A stretch of 64,000 nucleotides of DNA. It comes from Clostridia bacterium (GTDB lineage: Bacteria > Bacillota > Clostridia > Oscillospirales > CAG-272). The notes beneath the pieces are model-generated. The model was not told the origin of the DNA, did not search any database, and saw only the letters and a list, made by a program, of their open reading frames with translations. Location: assembly GCA_017537175.1 (NCBI GenBank), contig JAFYLH010000026.1, forward strand, positions 1 through 64,000. The letters are read 5' to 3'. This document shows positions 15,833 to 26,009 of the stretch, piece by piece (the stretch's first letter is position 1; each line of letters opens with the position of its first letter). The position numbers and the translations under genes were made by a program.

Positions 15833-18172
15833 ATGAAAAAAATCAGGATTATTGCTATGCTTATATGTATTGTAAGCATTATTTGTGTATTGGCATTGAC
15901 CGCAAATGCTAAATTCTGGGATGAAAATCCTTTTACAGATGTAAAGAGTACTCATTGGTACTACGATGCGGTTCGTATCTGTAACGAAAATGATATTTTC
16001 AGCGGTACTGCTGCTGACAAGTATTCTCCATCTGTTAAGATGACAAGAGCCATGCTTGTAAAGGCACTTGCCAACCTTGACGGCTATACCGAGGAGTTTA
16101 AGGGTACAACACCCTTTACCGATGTTAAGTCTAATCATTGGTTTGCTTCTGCCGTAGAGTGGGCATATACCAACGGTATTACCTCGGGTAAGACCGATAC
16201 AGTTTTTGCTCCCAACGAAAACATTACCCGTGAGCAGCTTGCGGCTATGCTTTACAGATATGCAAGCTACAAGGGAATGACTATAGAAAACTCCAAGTCC
16301 ATCACCGAATTTCCCGATGCAGGCAAGGTTGCATCCTATGCGGTAGCAAACTTTGAGTGGGCATACGGTAACGGAATCATCAACGGTTCAAAGTCGGGTG
16401 ATACACTTTACCTCAATCCCCGCAATCCCGCAACAAGAGCAGAGTGCGCAACAATGTTCTCAAAGTACCTCTATCTTGAACCTATATACGAGATAAACGG
16501 AAACGATCTTTCTCTTTACAATATCGTTTATTCCGAAAATGAGATAGAAAGCGTAGCAAAGGCCGCAAACGACCTTTCTAAGTATATAGAGCATAGCGTT
16601 GGTATTTCTCTTCCCGTAGTTACCGATTCTGTCGAAAGGACAGATTATGAGATCCTTGTGGGCAAGACCAACCGCGAGGTCAAGGCAGATATATCTACAC
16701 TTGCTTCAGACACAGAGTTTATCTGTACTGTAGAGGATAACACCCTTGTACTTATGGGTACAGATGACACCACCGAATTTAACACCGTTGAGGACAAAAG
16801 CCACCACAATGTGGACGGCAGTAAGAATGCCGTGTACTATTTCCTCGAAAAGGAATTCGGCTTTGAATTCTATTATGACGGTGAGGGTACGCTTACCACC
16901 CCCGATCCTGTTATATCCCTTGATAACGGTTATAAGTATATAGACGGTCCTGCTCTTGAAACTATCGGAATGTATATAACCGATGCAGGTGCTGAGTGTT
17001 ATCTCCATAATGATTATTATAAGGAGTGGGGCTGCGGAATGCCTCATCAGCTTGTTAACCTTATCGAAAAGGGTGAGGGCGATACCAATAACACTATGGA
17101 TAACATCTGCTATTCCGACCCCGAAAATAAAGAAAAGCTGATTACCAACATAAGAGCCCTTCTTGCAAGAAAGCCGGAGTTAAATCTTATCGGTCTTATA
17201 CAGAGCGACAGCGACGGATACTGTAAATGTACCGATTGTGGCGCAATCTACCGTGAACACGGCAGAGCGGGAACGCTTATTCAGCTTGTAAATTTAGCAG
17301 CCGAGACCTTTGAGACCGAAGCCCCCGATGTTCGCTTTGCTACCTGGGCATACGGCTGGAGTGCTACACCTCCCAAGACAGACCTTGGATATCACAAAAA
17401 TGTTATACTTTATTACAACACCATAAAGCTTTGTCCCTGCCACGAATATACAGATGCCACCTGTAAGGGCAATAAGGATTCTGCTTCTACCTTAAAGACC
17501 TGGGCAGAGAAGGCAGGCAAGCTCTATCTTTGGGAGCATACCGGCAGCTTTGGTGATGCTATGGTTCCCGCATTTGACCTTGATTCTATTCGTGCCAATG
17601 CCGAGTATTTCTATAATAACGGTGTTAAGGGCGTATTCCTCAACGGCAGAACAGGTAATGCCTCTGATCTTTATGTGCTTCGTGCATACCTCTATACTCA
17701 GGTATACCGTGATCCCACAATGTCCGAGGAGGAGTACAGCTACCGTATGAACGGCTTCCTCAAGACCTATTTCGGTGACGGTTACACCTATATCAGACAG
17801 TATATTGATGCCCTTAATACCATAGGCAACGAGAGCTGCACAGGTACTCATGTTCCGATCACGGCTACCTATAATTTTGACCTTATCACCGAGGAAGGTG
17901 CAAAGATCAACGATATGTGGGATAAGGCCGAAGCGGCAGCAAAGACAGAGGATCAGCTTGACCGTGTAAAGATGCACCGCCTGTCCTGGACATACCTCTG
18001 GCAGTCTGCAAGATATGAAAAGGACTATACCAACGGCACAAACGCCTCCCGCGAGGCATACAAAGCTGTAAGCCAAGAGCTTTACGAGGAGATACTTTCC
18101 TATAATGTAAAGTGGGACGGATTTCAGGAGGAGCCTTCGGGCGATCTTACAAAGCCGCCCTATCAGTGGTAA
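15833..18172 (+). CDS. SLH-DUF4838 surface protein 1
   Basis: 779 residues: signal peptide (about 1-26), three SLH repeats (about 30-215) and a long C-terminal region of the DUF4838 type with an N-terminal alpha-glucuronidase-like part. A conserved Cys pair motif YCKCTDC lies near residue 465. DUF4838 proteins are related to glycoside hydrolase folds and are often found with polysaccharide genes, so a wall-attached glycan-acting enzyme is likely but unproven. RBS AAAGGAGA. The SLH part is about 95% identical in DNA to that of the gene at 20819. First of three tandem SLH-DUF4838 genes. Confidence 0.88.
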   Translation: MKKIRIIAMLICIVSIICVLALTANAKFWDENPFTDVKSTHWYYDAVRICNENDIFSGTAADKYSPSVKMTRAMLVKALANLDGYTEEFKGTTPFTDVKSNHWFASAVEWAYTNGITSGKTDTVFAPNENITREQLAAMLYRYASYKGMTIENSKSITEFPDAGKVASYAVANFEWAYGNGIINGSKSGDTLYLNPRNPATRAECATMFSKYLYLEPIYEINGNDLSLYNIVYSENEIESVAKAANDLSKYIEHSVGISLPVVTDSVERTDYEILVGKTNREVKADISTLASDTEFICTVEDNTLVLMGTDDTTEFNTVEDKSHHNVDGSKNAVYYFLEKEFGFEFYYDGEGTLTTPDPVISLDNGYKYIDGPALETIGMYITDAGAECYLHNDYYKEWGCGMPHQLVNLIEKGEGDTNNTMDNICYSDPENKEKLITNIRALLARKPELNLIGLIQSDSDGYCKCTDCGAIYREHGRAGTLIQLVNLAAETFETEAPDVRFATWAYGWSATPPKTDLGYHKNVILYYNTIKLCPCHEYTDATCKGNKDSASTLKTWAEKAGKLYLWEHTGSFGDAMVPAFDLDSIRANAEYFYNNGVKGVFLNGRTGNASDLYVLRAYLYTQVYRDPTMSEEEYSYRMNGFLKTYFGDGYTYIRQYIDALNTIGNESCTGTHVPITATYNFDLITEEGAKINDMWDKAEAAAKTEDQLDRVKMHRLSWTYLWQSARYEKDYTNGTNASREAYKAVSQELYEEILSYNVKWDGFQEEPSGDLTKPPYQW

Positions 18173-18229
18173 TAATTTTAAATTCGCAATTCGCAATTCT
18201 CAATTCTCAATTGAAGGCAGAAAGGTTAT
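18173..18229. repeat. Short tandem AATTCGC/AATTCTC repeats
   Basis: AATTCGC twice, then AATTCTC twice, then AATTGAAGG, in the 60-bp gap between two SLH-DUF4838 genes, directly before the ribosome site. A low-complexity spacer. Confidence 0.7.
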
Positions 18230-18232
18230 ATG

Positions 18233-20701
18233 ATGAAAAGATTAATTGCACTTTTACTTACGGTATTTACACTTATATCCGTAATACCCTTTAGTGTTAC
18301 CGCGGCAGAAATGCCCTTCAAGGATGTAAAGCAGAGCCATTGGTTCTATAATGCGGTAAAGTATACCTATGACAGGGGTATCTTTTCAGCCAACAACTCT
18401 GCGGGCGACCTTTTCGCTCCTAACGCATCCATGACCAGAGCTATGTTTGTAACCGTTCTGTTCAGACTCTCGGGTGTGGATCAGAGTACATATACAGGCA
18501 AGACCGTGTTCACCGATGTGCCCCAAAACCAGTGGTATGCAAAGGCTGTACAGTGGGCAAACGAAAAGGGCTATGTAGCAGGTATGACCGAGACTACCTT
18601 CAGCCCTAACGGCAAGGTAACAAGATCGCAGATGGCGCGTATACTTTCTCTTTATGCAGCGGATCAGGATGGCTATGACCTTACCTATGCAAGAGAATCA
18701 GCCTTCAATAAGTTTGCCGACAAAAATAAGGTTCAGGACTGGGCAAAGGAGGGCATCACCTGGATGTCTACCACAGGACTTATCAACGGTATGGGTACAG
18801 AAAATGGCGCACCCGTTCTTAACCCCAACGGTACGGCAACAAGAGCTCAGGCGGCACAGATCCTTATGGGCTATATGGAATATCATAACGGCGAGTATCC
18901 CGTAGGCTCCCTTACCCTTGGTGACACAAACCTTTCCGAATTTACCATCGTATACGGTGAGACCGCATTTAATCAGAAGGAAAGCGACCGTCCCGACTGC
19001 AAGGAGATTGCAGATTTTATAAACGGTCAGTTCAAGGAGGCTCTTGGTATAGAGCTTTCTGTATACCGTGATACAGATCACCCTTATGCAGAGGGTGCCA
19101 AGGAGATTCTCATCGGCAAGACTAACCGAGAGGATGCTGCGGTTACTATCGACCGAAAGGGTATAGATCACAACACCTTTATATATGAAATGAAGGGTGA
19201 CTTCCTTATCCTTACCTCAAACGAAGAAATGTTTGCCACCTATTATGCGGCAACTATGTTCCTTGAGGACGTGCTTGGCATAACCTACTACGGACTGGAG
19301 CGCTTTGGATATACCAATATGAAGTCGGCTCACATTGCCAACGGTACACGCGTTGTAAGAAGCATGGACTTTGACTACTGCGCCAACACACAGTACGGCG
19401 GTTGGGATTATTTCCTCGGCAGCTTTACCGAGAATGATGTATTCATTAACGCAAGCCATAACCTTAATGCTCTTGGCTGTATCGACCCCGACTGTCCCTA
19501 TGCTACCGAGAATACTATTTCACATGCTCACCATGTGGAGCACTACCTCCGCGCAGACCCCTGCTTTACAGATGACGATGTTATCGACAAGGTTATTGAG
19601 AACGTAAGACTTAACCTTGAGGACGAGCTGGGCGATGATAAGGACAGATACGTTCACGTATGGCTCAATCAGGATGATCTGGGTGACTACTGTAAGTGCA
19701 GCGAGTGTCAGAAGGTCTACCGCCTCTGGGGACGTTCTGCACCCTACGTGCAGATAATGACCTACGTTTGCGAGGCACTCAATGACGAATACCCCAACGT
19801 AGAATATTTCTCATATTCATTCAGACAGACTGCTACCGCACCCAAGACCGCAGATCAGATAAGCGATGCGGACTATAAGAAATTTGTTGACAGCTGGAAT
19901 CATAAGCATATCCCCCCTAAGGATATTACACCTCCTTCCAACTGTACCGTTATGGTCAAGACAGACGATACCGCCTGCTCCTCCCATGACAGATTCGATA
20001 CCACTTGTAAGAAAAATTCAGATTACATCAAGCGCTTTGAGGGCTGGTGCAATGTTTTTGACAACGTATGTCTGCACCACTTCCTTGTAAGCGACAGCTC
20101 ACCCTATAACACATTTCCCAACATCCGTGAGCTTTGGTCAGACTTTGCCTTTATCTCCCGTTATCCCCAGGCAACCTCTGTCAGAGTAGGTGCACAGTAC
20201 GGCGATGATTCCAGTGACTTTGCAGGTATGCGTGCATACTTAAGCTCCAGACTTTACTGGGACAAGGATATGACCGAAGCTCAGTATTACGCTCTTGTAG
20301 ACGACTATCTCAAGAACGTTTACGGTGACGGTTGGACCTATATCCGTGAGTTTATCGACCTCACCGAGGAGCTGTCCTCCGATAACCACTGGTGGACATA
20401 CGGCGAGATGAACGACTGGTATGAGATCATAACCGAAGCCCAGTGGCGTGACGGCAACTTTGAATATGCAAAGGAGCTTCTCTATACCGCCCTTGATCTT
20501 GCATCTACCGAATCTCAGAGAAGGGAAGCCGAGGTACTGACCCTCAGTATCGACTTTATCGAATGTCAGCTTGCATATCGTGAAGGTGCAAAGAACTTTG
20601 CCGAGCTCAGCACTGCATTTACCGAGAAGCTTACAAGGCTGGGCTATGATATTCCCGATAACTGGACCGCTGATCTTGACCCCGATAAGTGGGAATATTA
20701 A
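18233..20701 (+). CDS. SLH-DUF4838 surface protein 2
   Basis: 822 residues: signal peptide (about 1-24), three SLH repeats (about 27-215) and a DUF4838-type C-terminal region with the CKCSEC motif near residue 486. The C terminus adds helical segments. It is more diverged from its neighbours than they are from each other in the SLH part. The start at 18233 is 7 nt from AAAGG; an ATG directly before it is an alternative. Predicted to be wall-bound and to act on a carbohydrate; the substrate is unknown. Confidence 0.87.
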   Translation: MKRLIALLLTVFTLISVIPFSVTAAEMPFKDVKQSHWFYNAVKYTYDRGIFSANNSAGDLFAPNASMTRAMFVTVLFRLSGVDQSTYTGKTVFTDVPQNQWYAKAVQWANEKGYVAGMTETTFSPNGKVTRSQMARILSLYAADQDGYDLTYARESAFNKFADKNKVQDWAKEGITWMSTTGLINGMGTENGAPVLNPNGTATRAQAAQILMGYMEYHNGEYPVGSLTLGDTNLSEFTIVYGETAFNQKESDRPDCKEIADFINGQFKEALGIELSVYRDTDHPYAEGAKEILIGKTNREDAAVTIDRKGIDHNTFIYEMKGDFLILTSNEEMFATYYAATMFLEDVLGITYYGLERFGYTNMKSAHIANGTRVVRSMDFDYCANTQYGGWDYFLGSFTENDVFINASHNLNALGCIDPDCPYATENTISHAHHVEHYLRADPCFTDDDVIDKVIENVRLNLEDELGDDKDRYVHVWLNQDDLGDYCKCSECQKVYRLWGRSAPYVQIMTYVCEALNDEYPNVEYFSYSFRQTATAPKTADQISDADYKKFVDSWNHKHIPPKDITPPSNCTVMVKTDDTACSSHDRFDTTCKKNSDYIKRFEGWCNVFDNVCLHHFLVSDSSPYNTFPNIRELWSDFAFISRYPQATSVRVGAQYGDDSSDFAGMRAYLSSRLYWDKDMTEAQYYALVDDYLKNVYGDGWTYIREFIDLTEELSSDNHWWTYGEMNDWYEIITEAQWRDGNFEYAKELLYTALDLASTESQRREAEVLTLSIDFIECQLAYREGAKNFAELSTAFTEKLTRLGYDIPDNWTADLDPDKWEY

Positions 20702-20818
20702 GAATGCAGAGTGCAGAATGCAGATCCATGACACCCCGTATCTTTGATACGGTTGGTGGAATTATGCAAGGAGTTTGCGGAACGCAAACTGTCGCAATGC
20801 AGAATTAAGGTTAAACAA
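20702..20818. repeat. Intergenic hairpins with AATGCAGA linkers
   Basis: AATGCAGA-like words (20703, 20717, 20796) flank two small hairpins, CCGTATC-TTT-GATACGG and GTTTGC-GGAAC-GCAAAC. The layout resembles the larger hairpin arrays in this window on a small scale. Confidence 0.6.
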
Positions 20819-23185
20819 ATGAGAAATTTTAAGATTATTTCAATTTTAATTTGTACTATAACAATAATTTCAGCTCTCGCCATATCAACGAGTGCAAAAT
20901 GGTGGGAGGATAATCCCTTTACCGATGTGAAGAGTACTCATTGGTATTATGATGCGGTTCGTATCTGTAATGAGAATGATATTTTCAGCGGTACTGCTGC
21001 TGACAAGTATTCTCCATCTGTTAAGATGACAAGAGCTATGCTTGTAAAGGCACTTGCTAACCTTGACGGTTACACCGAGGAGTTTAAGGGTACAACTCCC
21101 TTTACAGATGTAAAGGCAAACCATTGGTTTGCTTCTGCCGTTGAGTGGGCATACACCAACGGCATTACCTCAGGTAAGACCGATACAGCTTTTGCTCCCA
21201 ACGAAAACATCACCCGTGAGCAGCTTGCGGCTATGCTCTACAGATATGCAAGCTACAAGGGTATGACTATTGAAAACTCCAAGTCAATAACCGATTTTCC
21301 TGATGCAGGTAAGGTTGCATCCTATGCAGTAGCCAACTTTGAGTGGGCATACGGTAACGGAATCATCAACGGATCAAAGTCGGGGGATACCCTTTACCTC
21401 AACCCCCGCAATCCCGCAACAAGAGCAGAGTGTGCCACAATGTTCTCAAAGTACCTCTATCTTGAGCCTGTATACGAGATCAACGGTAATGACCTTTCTC
21501 TCTATACCATAGTTTACAACGCAAATGAGATAGACACGGTAATTCAGTCTGCCTCCGATTTTGCAAAGTATATCGAGCAGAGTATCGGTATTACTCTTCC
21601 CGTTGTAACCGACGATACCCCCGTATCCGAGTATGAGATCCTTGTAGGTAAGACCAACCGAGAGGAACAGGGTCTTGTATCTGTTGACCGCACCGCCTTT
21701 GAGGACGATCAGAATTTCATCTGCACGGTGCAGGGAAATTACCTTATCATAACCGGTATAGATTCTGATTCCGAACAGGATATGGGAGACCGTACTACCT
21801 ATAATATAGACGGTACACAGAATGCAACATACTACTTCCTTGAGGAAGCATTCGGACTTAACTTCTATTACGCAGACGAGGGAACAATAGCCGAGCCTGA
21901 TCCCGTAATTTCCCTTGAGGAGGGCTACACCTACATAGATGGTCCCGCCTTTGAGACCCGAACCCTCTATATCCACAGTCAGGGTGACGATTCCTACCTT
22001 GAATGCGGATACTACTATGACGAGTGGGGCTGCGGACTTCCTCACCAGCTTGGTAACCTTATGACAGGCAAGTGGAAGTACACCTACGAAAACACCTGGA
22101 CCACCCCCTGTCTTTCCGACCCCGACAATATTCAGAGTCTTATTGACAACATAAGAGAGCTGATTGCGACAAAGGATCCTTCTCTCAACCTTATAGGTCT
22201 TATCCAGAATGACAGCGGTGACTACTGCCGTTGCGACCTCTGTGCCAAGGCTTACCGTGAGGAGGGAACCCGCGGCGGTGCACTTATCCGTATCCTCAAC
22301 ACCGTTGCCGAGACCTTTGAGGAGGAGCAGCCCAACATCAAGTTTGCCACCTGGTCCTACAACTGGAGCATCAACCCTCCCAAGTCGGGAACCAAGCTTC
22401 ACGACAATATCATACTCCACTATAACACACTTCATCTCTGTCCCGCTCATGCTTATTCTGATACAAGCTGTGAGTTCAATAAGGACTCTGCAACCCAGAT
22501 CAAGCAGTGGGGCGAGCTTGTAAACCAGCTTTATCTCTGGGAGCATACAGGCTGCTTTACAGATGCCCTGACTCCCTTTACCGACTTTGATACCATACTT
22601 ACCAACGCCAAGTACTTTGACGACAACGGCTGTGAGGGAGTATTCCTTAACAGTATGTCGGGCAGAGTTGCCGATTTCCCCGAGCTTCGCTCATATCTCT
22701 TTGCCCATGTATACCGTGATCCTCAGATGTCCGAGGAGGAATACTACTACCGTATGAACGGCTTCCTTGAAGCTTATTACGGTGACGGCTGGAAGAATAT
22801 CAGAAATTATATTGACACCATTACCGAGCTTGGTAATGAGAAATGTCATAACTTCCATACCACCACATCCGGTTATTATGATTACTCCCATGTAAGAGAT
22901 GTAGCAGAGAAGATAGAGGCCTGGTGGGACGAGGCTGAGGCAAAGGCCGCTACCCCCGAGCAGCTTGAAAACATCCGTGTAACACGCATTTCCTGGACAT
23001 ACCTTCGTCAGTGCGCGTTCTACGAGACCGAATATACCAACGGTACAGAGGCACAGAAGAAGGCCTATGAAGCAAGAACCCAGGCTATGCTTGATATGAT
23101 CAAGAAGTACGATATCCATATCACCGAAAACTATGACGGTGACTATGACCTTAACATATCCCTCAATCCCGAGGTTTGGTTCTGA
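20819..23185 (+). CDS. SLH-DUF4838 surface protein 3
   Basis: 788 residues. The start at 20819 (ATG AGA AAT) follows TAAGG and begins a normal signal peptide; an in-frame ATG at 20744 would place 25 charged residues before it and is rejected. The three SLH repeats (about 30-215) differ from those of protein 1 at only a handful of positions, while the signal peptide and DUF4838 region are clearly diverged. This points to recent exchange of the SLH block. The Cys motif YCRCDLC is near residue 470. Predicted to be a wall-bound carbohydrate-active protein. Followed by a bidirectional terminator. Confidence 0.88.
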   Translation: MRNFKIISILICTITIISALAISTSAKWWEDNPFTDVKSTHWYYDAVRICNENDIFSGTAADKYSPSVKMTRAMLVKALANLDGYTEEFKGTTPFTDVKANHWFASAVEWAYTNGITSGKTDTAFAPNENITREQLAAMLYRYASYKGMTIENSKSITDFPDAGKVASYAVANFEWAYGNGIINGSKSGDTLYLNPRNPATRAECATMFSKYLYLEPVYEINGNDLSLYTIVYNANEIDTVIQSASDFAKYIEQSIGITLPVVTDDTPVSEYEILVGKTNREEQGLVSVDRTAFEDDQNFICTVQGNYLIITGIDSDSEQDMGDRTTYNIDGTQNATYYFLEEAFGLNFYYADEGTIAEPDPVISLEEGYTYIDGPAFETRTLYIHSQGDDSYLECGYYYDEWGCGLPHQLGNLMTGKWKYTYENTWTTPCLSDPDNIQSLIDNIRELIATKDPSLNLIGLIQNDSGDYCRCDLCAKAYREEGTRGGALIRILNTVAETFEEEQPNIKFATWSYNWSINPPKSGTKLHDNIILHYNTLHLCPAHAYSDTSCEFNKDSATQIKQWGELVNQLYLWEHTGCFTDALTPFTDFDTILTNAKYFDDNGCEGVFLNSMSGRVADFPELRSYLFAHVYRDPQMSEEEYYYRMNGFLEAYYGDGWKNIRNYIDTITELGNEKCHNFHTTTSGYYDYSHVRDVAEKIEAWWDEAEAKAATPEQLENIRVTRISWTYLRQCAFYETEYTNGTEAQKKAYEARTQAMLDMIKKYDIHITENYDGDYDLNISLNPEVWF

Positions 23186-23204
23186 AAATACAGAGTTAAT
23201 GAAG

Positions 23205-23239
23205 AAAGCCACGCTTGGTTTTAAACCAAGCGTGGCTTT
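23205..23239. terminator. Bidirectional terminator
   Basis: A 17-bp perfect inverted repeat, AAAGCCACGCTTGGTTT and its complement, between the converging SLH and ribU genes. Confidence 0.92.
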
Positions 23240-23260
23240 TGAATTTCAATTGTTTATATA

Positions 23261-23926
23261 TTATATCTTTCCGTTTATAACAAGAATTATAAGCACACAG
23301 GTTGCAATAATCACAGCAGATATAAGAGCAGTACCAAGCCAAACGCTGAACTTACCCTTGCTCTTTGCGGGAGGCATCAGCTTTGCTTTTCTCAATGCCG
23401 TTGTAAGAGGCTTATACAGGGAGAGGGCAATCGCTGCGTTGAGCGAACCCTTTAAAAGATTGAAGGGAAGGAATACAGGGACAAGCATACCGGTAACGAT
23501 CTCCCTGTCAACATGCATATATATAGGTGTCATGGTATAGTTCCAAAGCACCATAAGTCCTGTCATAACGATTACACCGGAGCATAGACCCACACCGGCA
23601 CCGGGCATATTTCTGTATTTACGGTATATACTGGATGCTACACAGGTAAAGGCACCTGTTGACAGTATATTCATTACAAAACCTATGATACCGTCTGGAC
23701 TGACTGTACACATTTCTATCAATGCCACCAGCGCGGTTACAGCTATGGCGGCAAGGGGCCCGTAAATAAATCCTACTATTACGATTATGGTATCCTTGAA
23801 GTCCAGATTAAGGAAACGGGCGGCCGGCATAATAGCCGGAAGATATGTGCATAAGGCTGCGACAACAAATGCAACAGCACTCAGCATTGCCAATACAACA
23901 ATTTTTTTGGTTCTTTCTTTTTGCAT
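23261..23926 (-). CDS. ribU: ECF transporter S component, RibU-like
   Basis: 221 residues with about six membrane segments. The pattern near the end of helix 1 (PAARFLNLDFKDT), the following GFIYGP, and LLKGSLNAAIALSLYKPL resemble RibU, the riboflavin-binding S component that works with a shared EcfAA'T module. No FMN riboswitch is visible upstream, so the riboflavin assignment is probable rather than sure. It is monocistronic and converges on the SLH gene. The ECF module at 56.7-60 kb could in principle serve it. Confidence 0.75.
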   Translation of the reverse strand: MQKERTKKIVVLAMLSAVAFVVAALCTYLPAIMPAARFLNLDFKDTIIVIVGFIYGPLAAIAVTALVALIEMCTVSPDGIIGFVMNILSTGAFTCVASSIYRKYRNMPGAGVGLCSGVIVMTGLMVLWNYTMTPIYMHVDREIVTGMLVPVFLPFNLLKGSLNAAIALSLYKPLTTALRKAKLMPPAKSKGKFSVWLGTALISAVIIATCVLIILVINGKI

Positions 23927-24041
23927 AATGAACTCCGATGGTATGTAATATTAATATTATATTACAGCATCTGATTTTTGTCAACATAAATTCTAAACAC
24001 CGCAGACGGGTGTTTTATTTGTTATAATTCTTTATTAAATA

Positions 24042-24070
24042 TTGACATCTATTTCTACTTGTTATATAAT
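24042..24070 (+). promoter_or_regulatory. Promoter of lepA-hemW
   Basis: TTGACA (24042-24047), a 17-bp spacer and TATAAT (24065-24070): perfect consensus. The 120-nt leader holds a small GGGC-GCCC hairpin near 24105. Confidence 0.88.
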
Positions 24071-24193
24071 TAATTAAATATAGTTTGTTATAAAAAAGGG
24101 GGGGCAAGTTGCCCACCCGAAAACGCTCGTTAGTTTGGTTTTACAAATCACACGGAATGAAGCAATTTCCTATACATTAAAAAAGGAGCTTGT

Positions 24194-26002
24194 ATGTCAG
24201 ACAGACAGAAGAGGATCAGAAATTTTTCGATCATAGCACATATAGACCACGGTAAGTCTACACTTGCCGACAGATTACTTGAAAATACCCAGACCCTGAC
24301 CAGCCGTGAAATGGAAGATCAGGTGCTGGATAATATGGATCTTGAAAGGGAAAGAGGCATCACCATCAAGGCAAGAGCGGTAAATCTGCAGTATAAGGCG
24401 GAGGATGGCGAGACCTATTCTCTTAACCTTATCGACACCCCCGGCCATGTTGACTTTAACTATGAGGTCAGCCGCAGCCTTAATGCCTGTGACGGCGCAC
24501 TTTTGGTTGTGGATGCTTCCCAGGGTATAGAGGCGCAGACCCTTGCCAACGCTTATCTTGCAATAGATGCAGATCTTGAGATAGTTCCTGTTGTCAATAA
24601 GATCGACCTTCCCGCAGCCGACCCCGACAGGGTAAGAGCAGAGATAGAGGATGTTATCGGTATTCCTGCCGAGGACTGTCCCTGCATTTCCGCAAAGACA
24701 GGTGTCAATATCCCCGATGTTTTAAAGCGCATAGTAACAGATGTTCCCGCACCTAAAGGAGACGAGAACGCACCCCTTAAATGCCTTATATTCGACTCAT
24801 ACTATGACTCTTATCTCGGAGTTGTGGTATATGTCCGTGTCTTTGACGGTAAGTTAAAGGCGGGTCAGCGCATCCGTATGATGAATACAGGTGCGGAGTT
24901 TGATGTTATAGAGGTTGGCTATATGGCACCCTTTGGACTGCAGAAGGCAACCGAGCTTGCCGCAGGCGAGGTTGGTTATATTACAGCCAGCATCAAGAAT
25001 GTCCGCGATACACAGGTAGGCGATACCATTACCACAGTTGAAAATGGCATCACCGAGCCTCTGCCCGGCTTTAAGCAGGCGCTGCCCATGGTTTATTCGG
25101 GTATCTATCCCGAGGACGGTGCAAAGTACGATGACCTCCGCGACGCCCTTGAAAAGCTTCAGCTCAACGATGCCTCCCTTATGTTCGAGCCCGAGACCTC
25201 GGCGGCTCTGGGATTCGGCTTCCGTTGCGGCTTCCTCGGACTTTTGCATATGGAGATCATACAGGAAAGACTTGAACGTGAGTTCAACCTTGATATCATC
25301 ACCACCGCCCCCTCGGTTATATATAAGATAACCAAGACCGACGGCGAGGTGCTGTATATAGACAACCCCTCAAACTACCCCGATCAGGGCGAGATTGCCG
25401 AATCCGCCGAGCCTATGGTCAAGGCTAATATCATTACTCCCACCGAGTATGTTGGCGGTATTATGGATCTCTGCCAGGACAGACGAGGTATCTTCCACGA
25501 TATGAAGTACCTTGACTCCACCCGTGCCGAGCTTCATTATGAGCTTCCCTTGAACGAGATAGTATACGACTTCTTTGATGCATTAAAGAGCCGCAGCCGC
25601 GGATACGCCTCCCTTGACTATGAGCTTATAGGTCATAAGCCCTCTAAGCTTGTCAAGCTCGATATTCTCCTTAACGGAGAGGTAGTGGATGCGTTGTCCT
25701 TTATAGTTCATACCGATAAGGCATACGGCAGAGGCCGTAAGATCGCAGAGAAGCTCAAGGAAAATATTCCGAGACAGCTTTTTGAGGTGCCTGTACAGGC
25801 GGCCATCGGCGGCAAGGTAATTGCAAGAGAAACCGTAAAGGCACTTCGTAAGGATGTACTTGCAAAGTGCTACGGCGGTGATATTACCCGTAAGAAGAAG
25901 CTGCTTGAAAAGCAGAAAGAGGGTAAAAAGAAGATGCGTAAGTTAGGCTCGGTAGAGGTAACTCCCGAGGCATTTATGGCAGTTCTTAAGCTTGATGAGT
26001 GA
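24194..26002 (+). CDS. lepA: Elongation factor 4 (LepA)
   Basis: 602 residues, full length. G1 AHIDHGKST (about 15-23), the [10 protein letters not shown] switch, DTPGHVDF and NKIDLP are intact. Domain II, the EF-G-like domains and the LepA-specific C-terminal domain ending near [17 protein letters not shown] follow. LepA is a ribosome-associated GTPase that affects elongation or initiation and 30S assembly. It overlaps no gene but hemW starts 8 bp later, a very common lepA-hemW pairing. Confidence 0.98.
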   Translation: MSDRQKRIRNFSIIAHIDHGKSTLADRLLENTQTLTSREMEDQVLDNMDLERERGITIKARAVNLQYKAEDGETYSLNLIDTPGHVDFNYEVSRSLNACDGALLVVDASQGIEAQTLANAYLAIDADLEIVPVVNKIDLPAADPDRVRAEIEDVIGIPAEDCPCISAKTGVNIPDVLKRIVTDVPAPKGDENAPLKCLIFDSYYDSYLGVVVYVRVFDGKLKAGQRIRMMNTGAEFDVIEVGYMAPFGLQKATELAAGEVGYITASIKNVRDTQVGDTITTVENGITEPLPGFKQALPMVYSGIYPEDGAKYDDLRDALEKLQLNDASLMFEPETSAALGFGFRCGFLGLLHMEIIQERLEREFNLDIITTAPSVIYKITKTDGEVLYIDNPSNYPDQGEIAESAEPMVKANIITPTEYVGGIMDLCQDRRGIFHDMKYLDSTRAELHYELPLNEIVYDFFDALKSRSRGYASLDYELIGHKPSKLVKLDILLNGEVVDALSFIVHTDKAYGRGRKIAEKLKENIPRQLFEVPVQAAIGGKVIARETVKALRKDVLAKCYGGDITRKKKLLEKQKEGKKKMRKLGSVEVTPEAFMAVLKLDE

Positions 26003-26009
26003 GGATAAG

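Noticed and set aside
20744-20818. N-terminal extension of SLH-DUF4838 protein 3
   Set aside because: It would put a charged segment before the signal peptide; the ATG at 20819 has a ribosome site and begins the signal peptide.
23927-24041. FMN riboswitch before the ribU-like gene
   Set aside because: None of the conserved RFN blocks is visible in the short leader.
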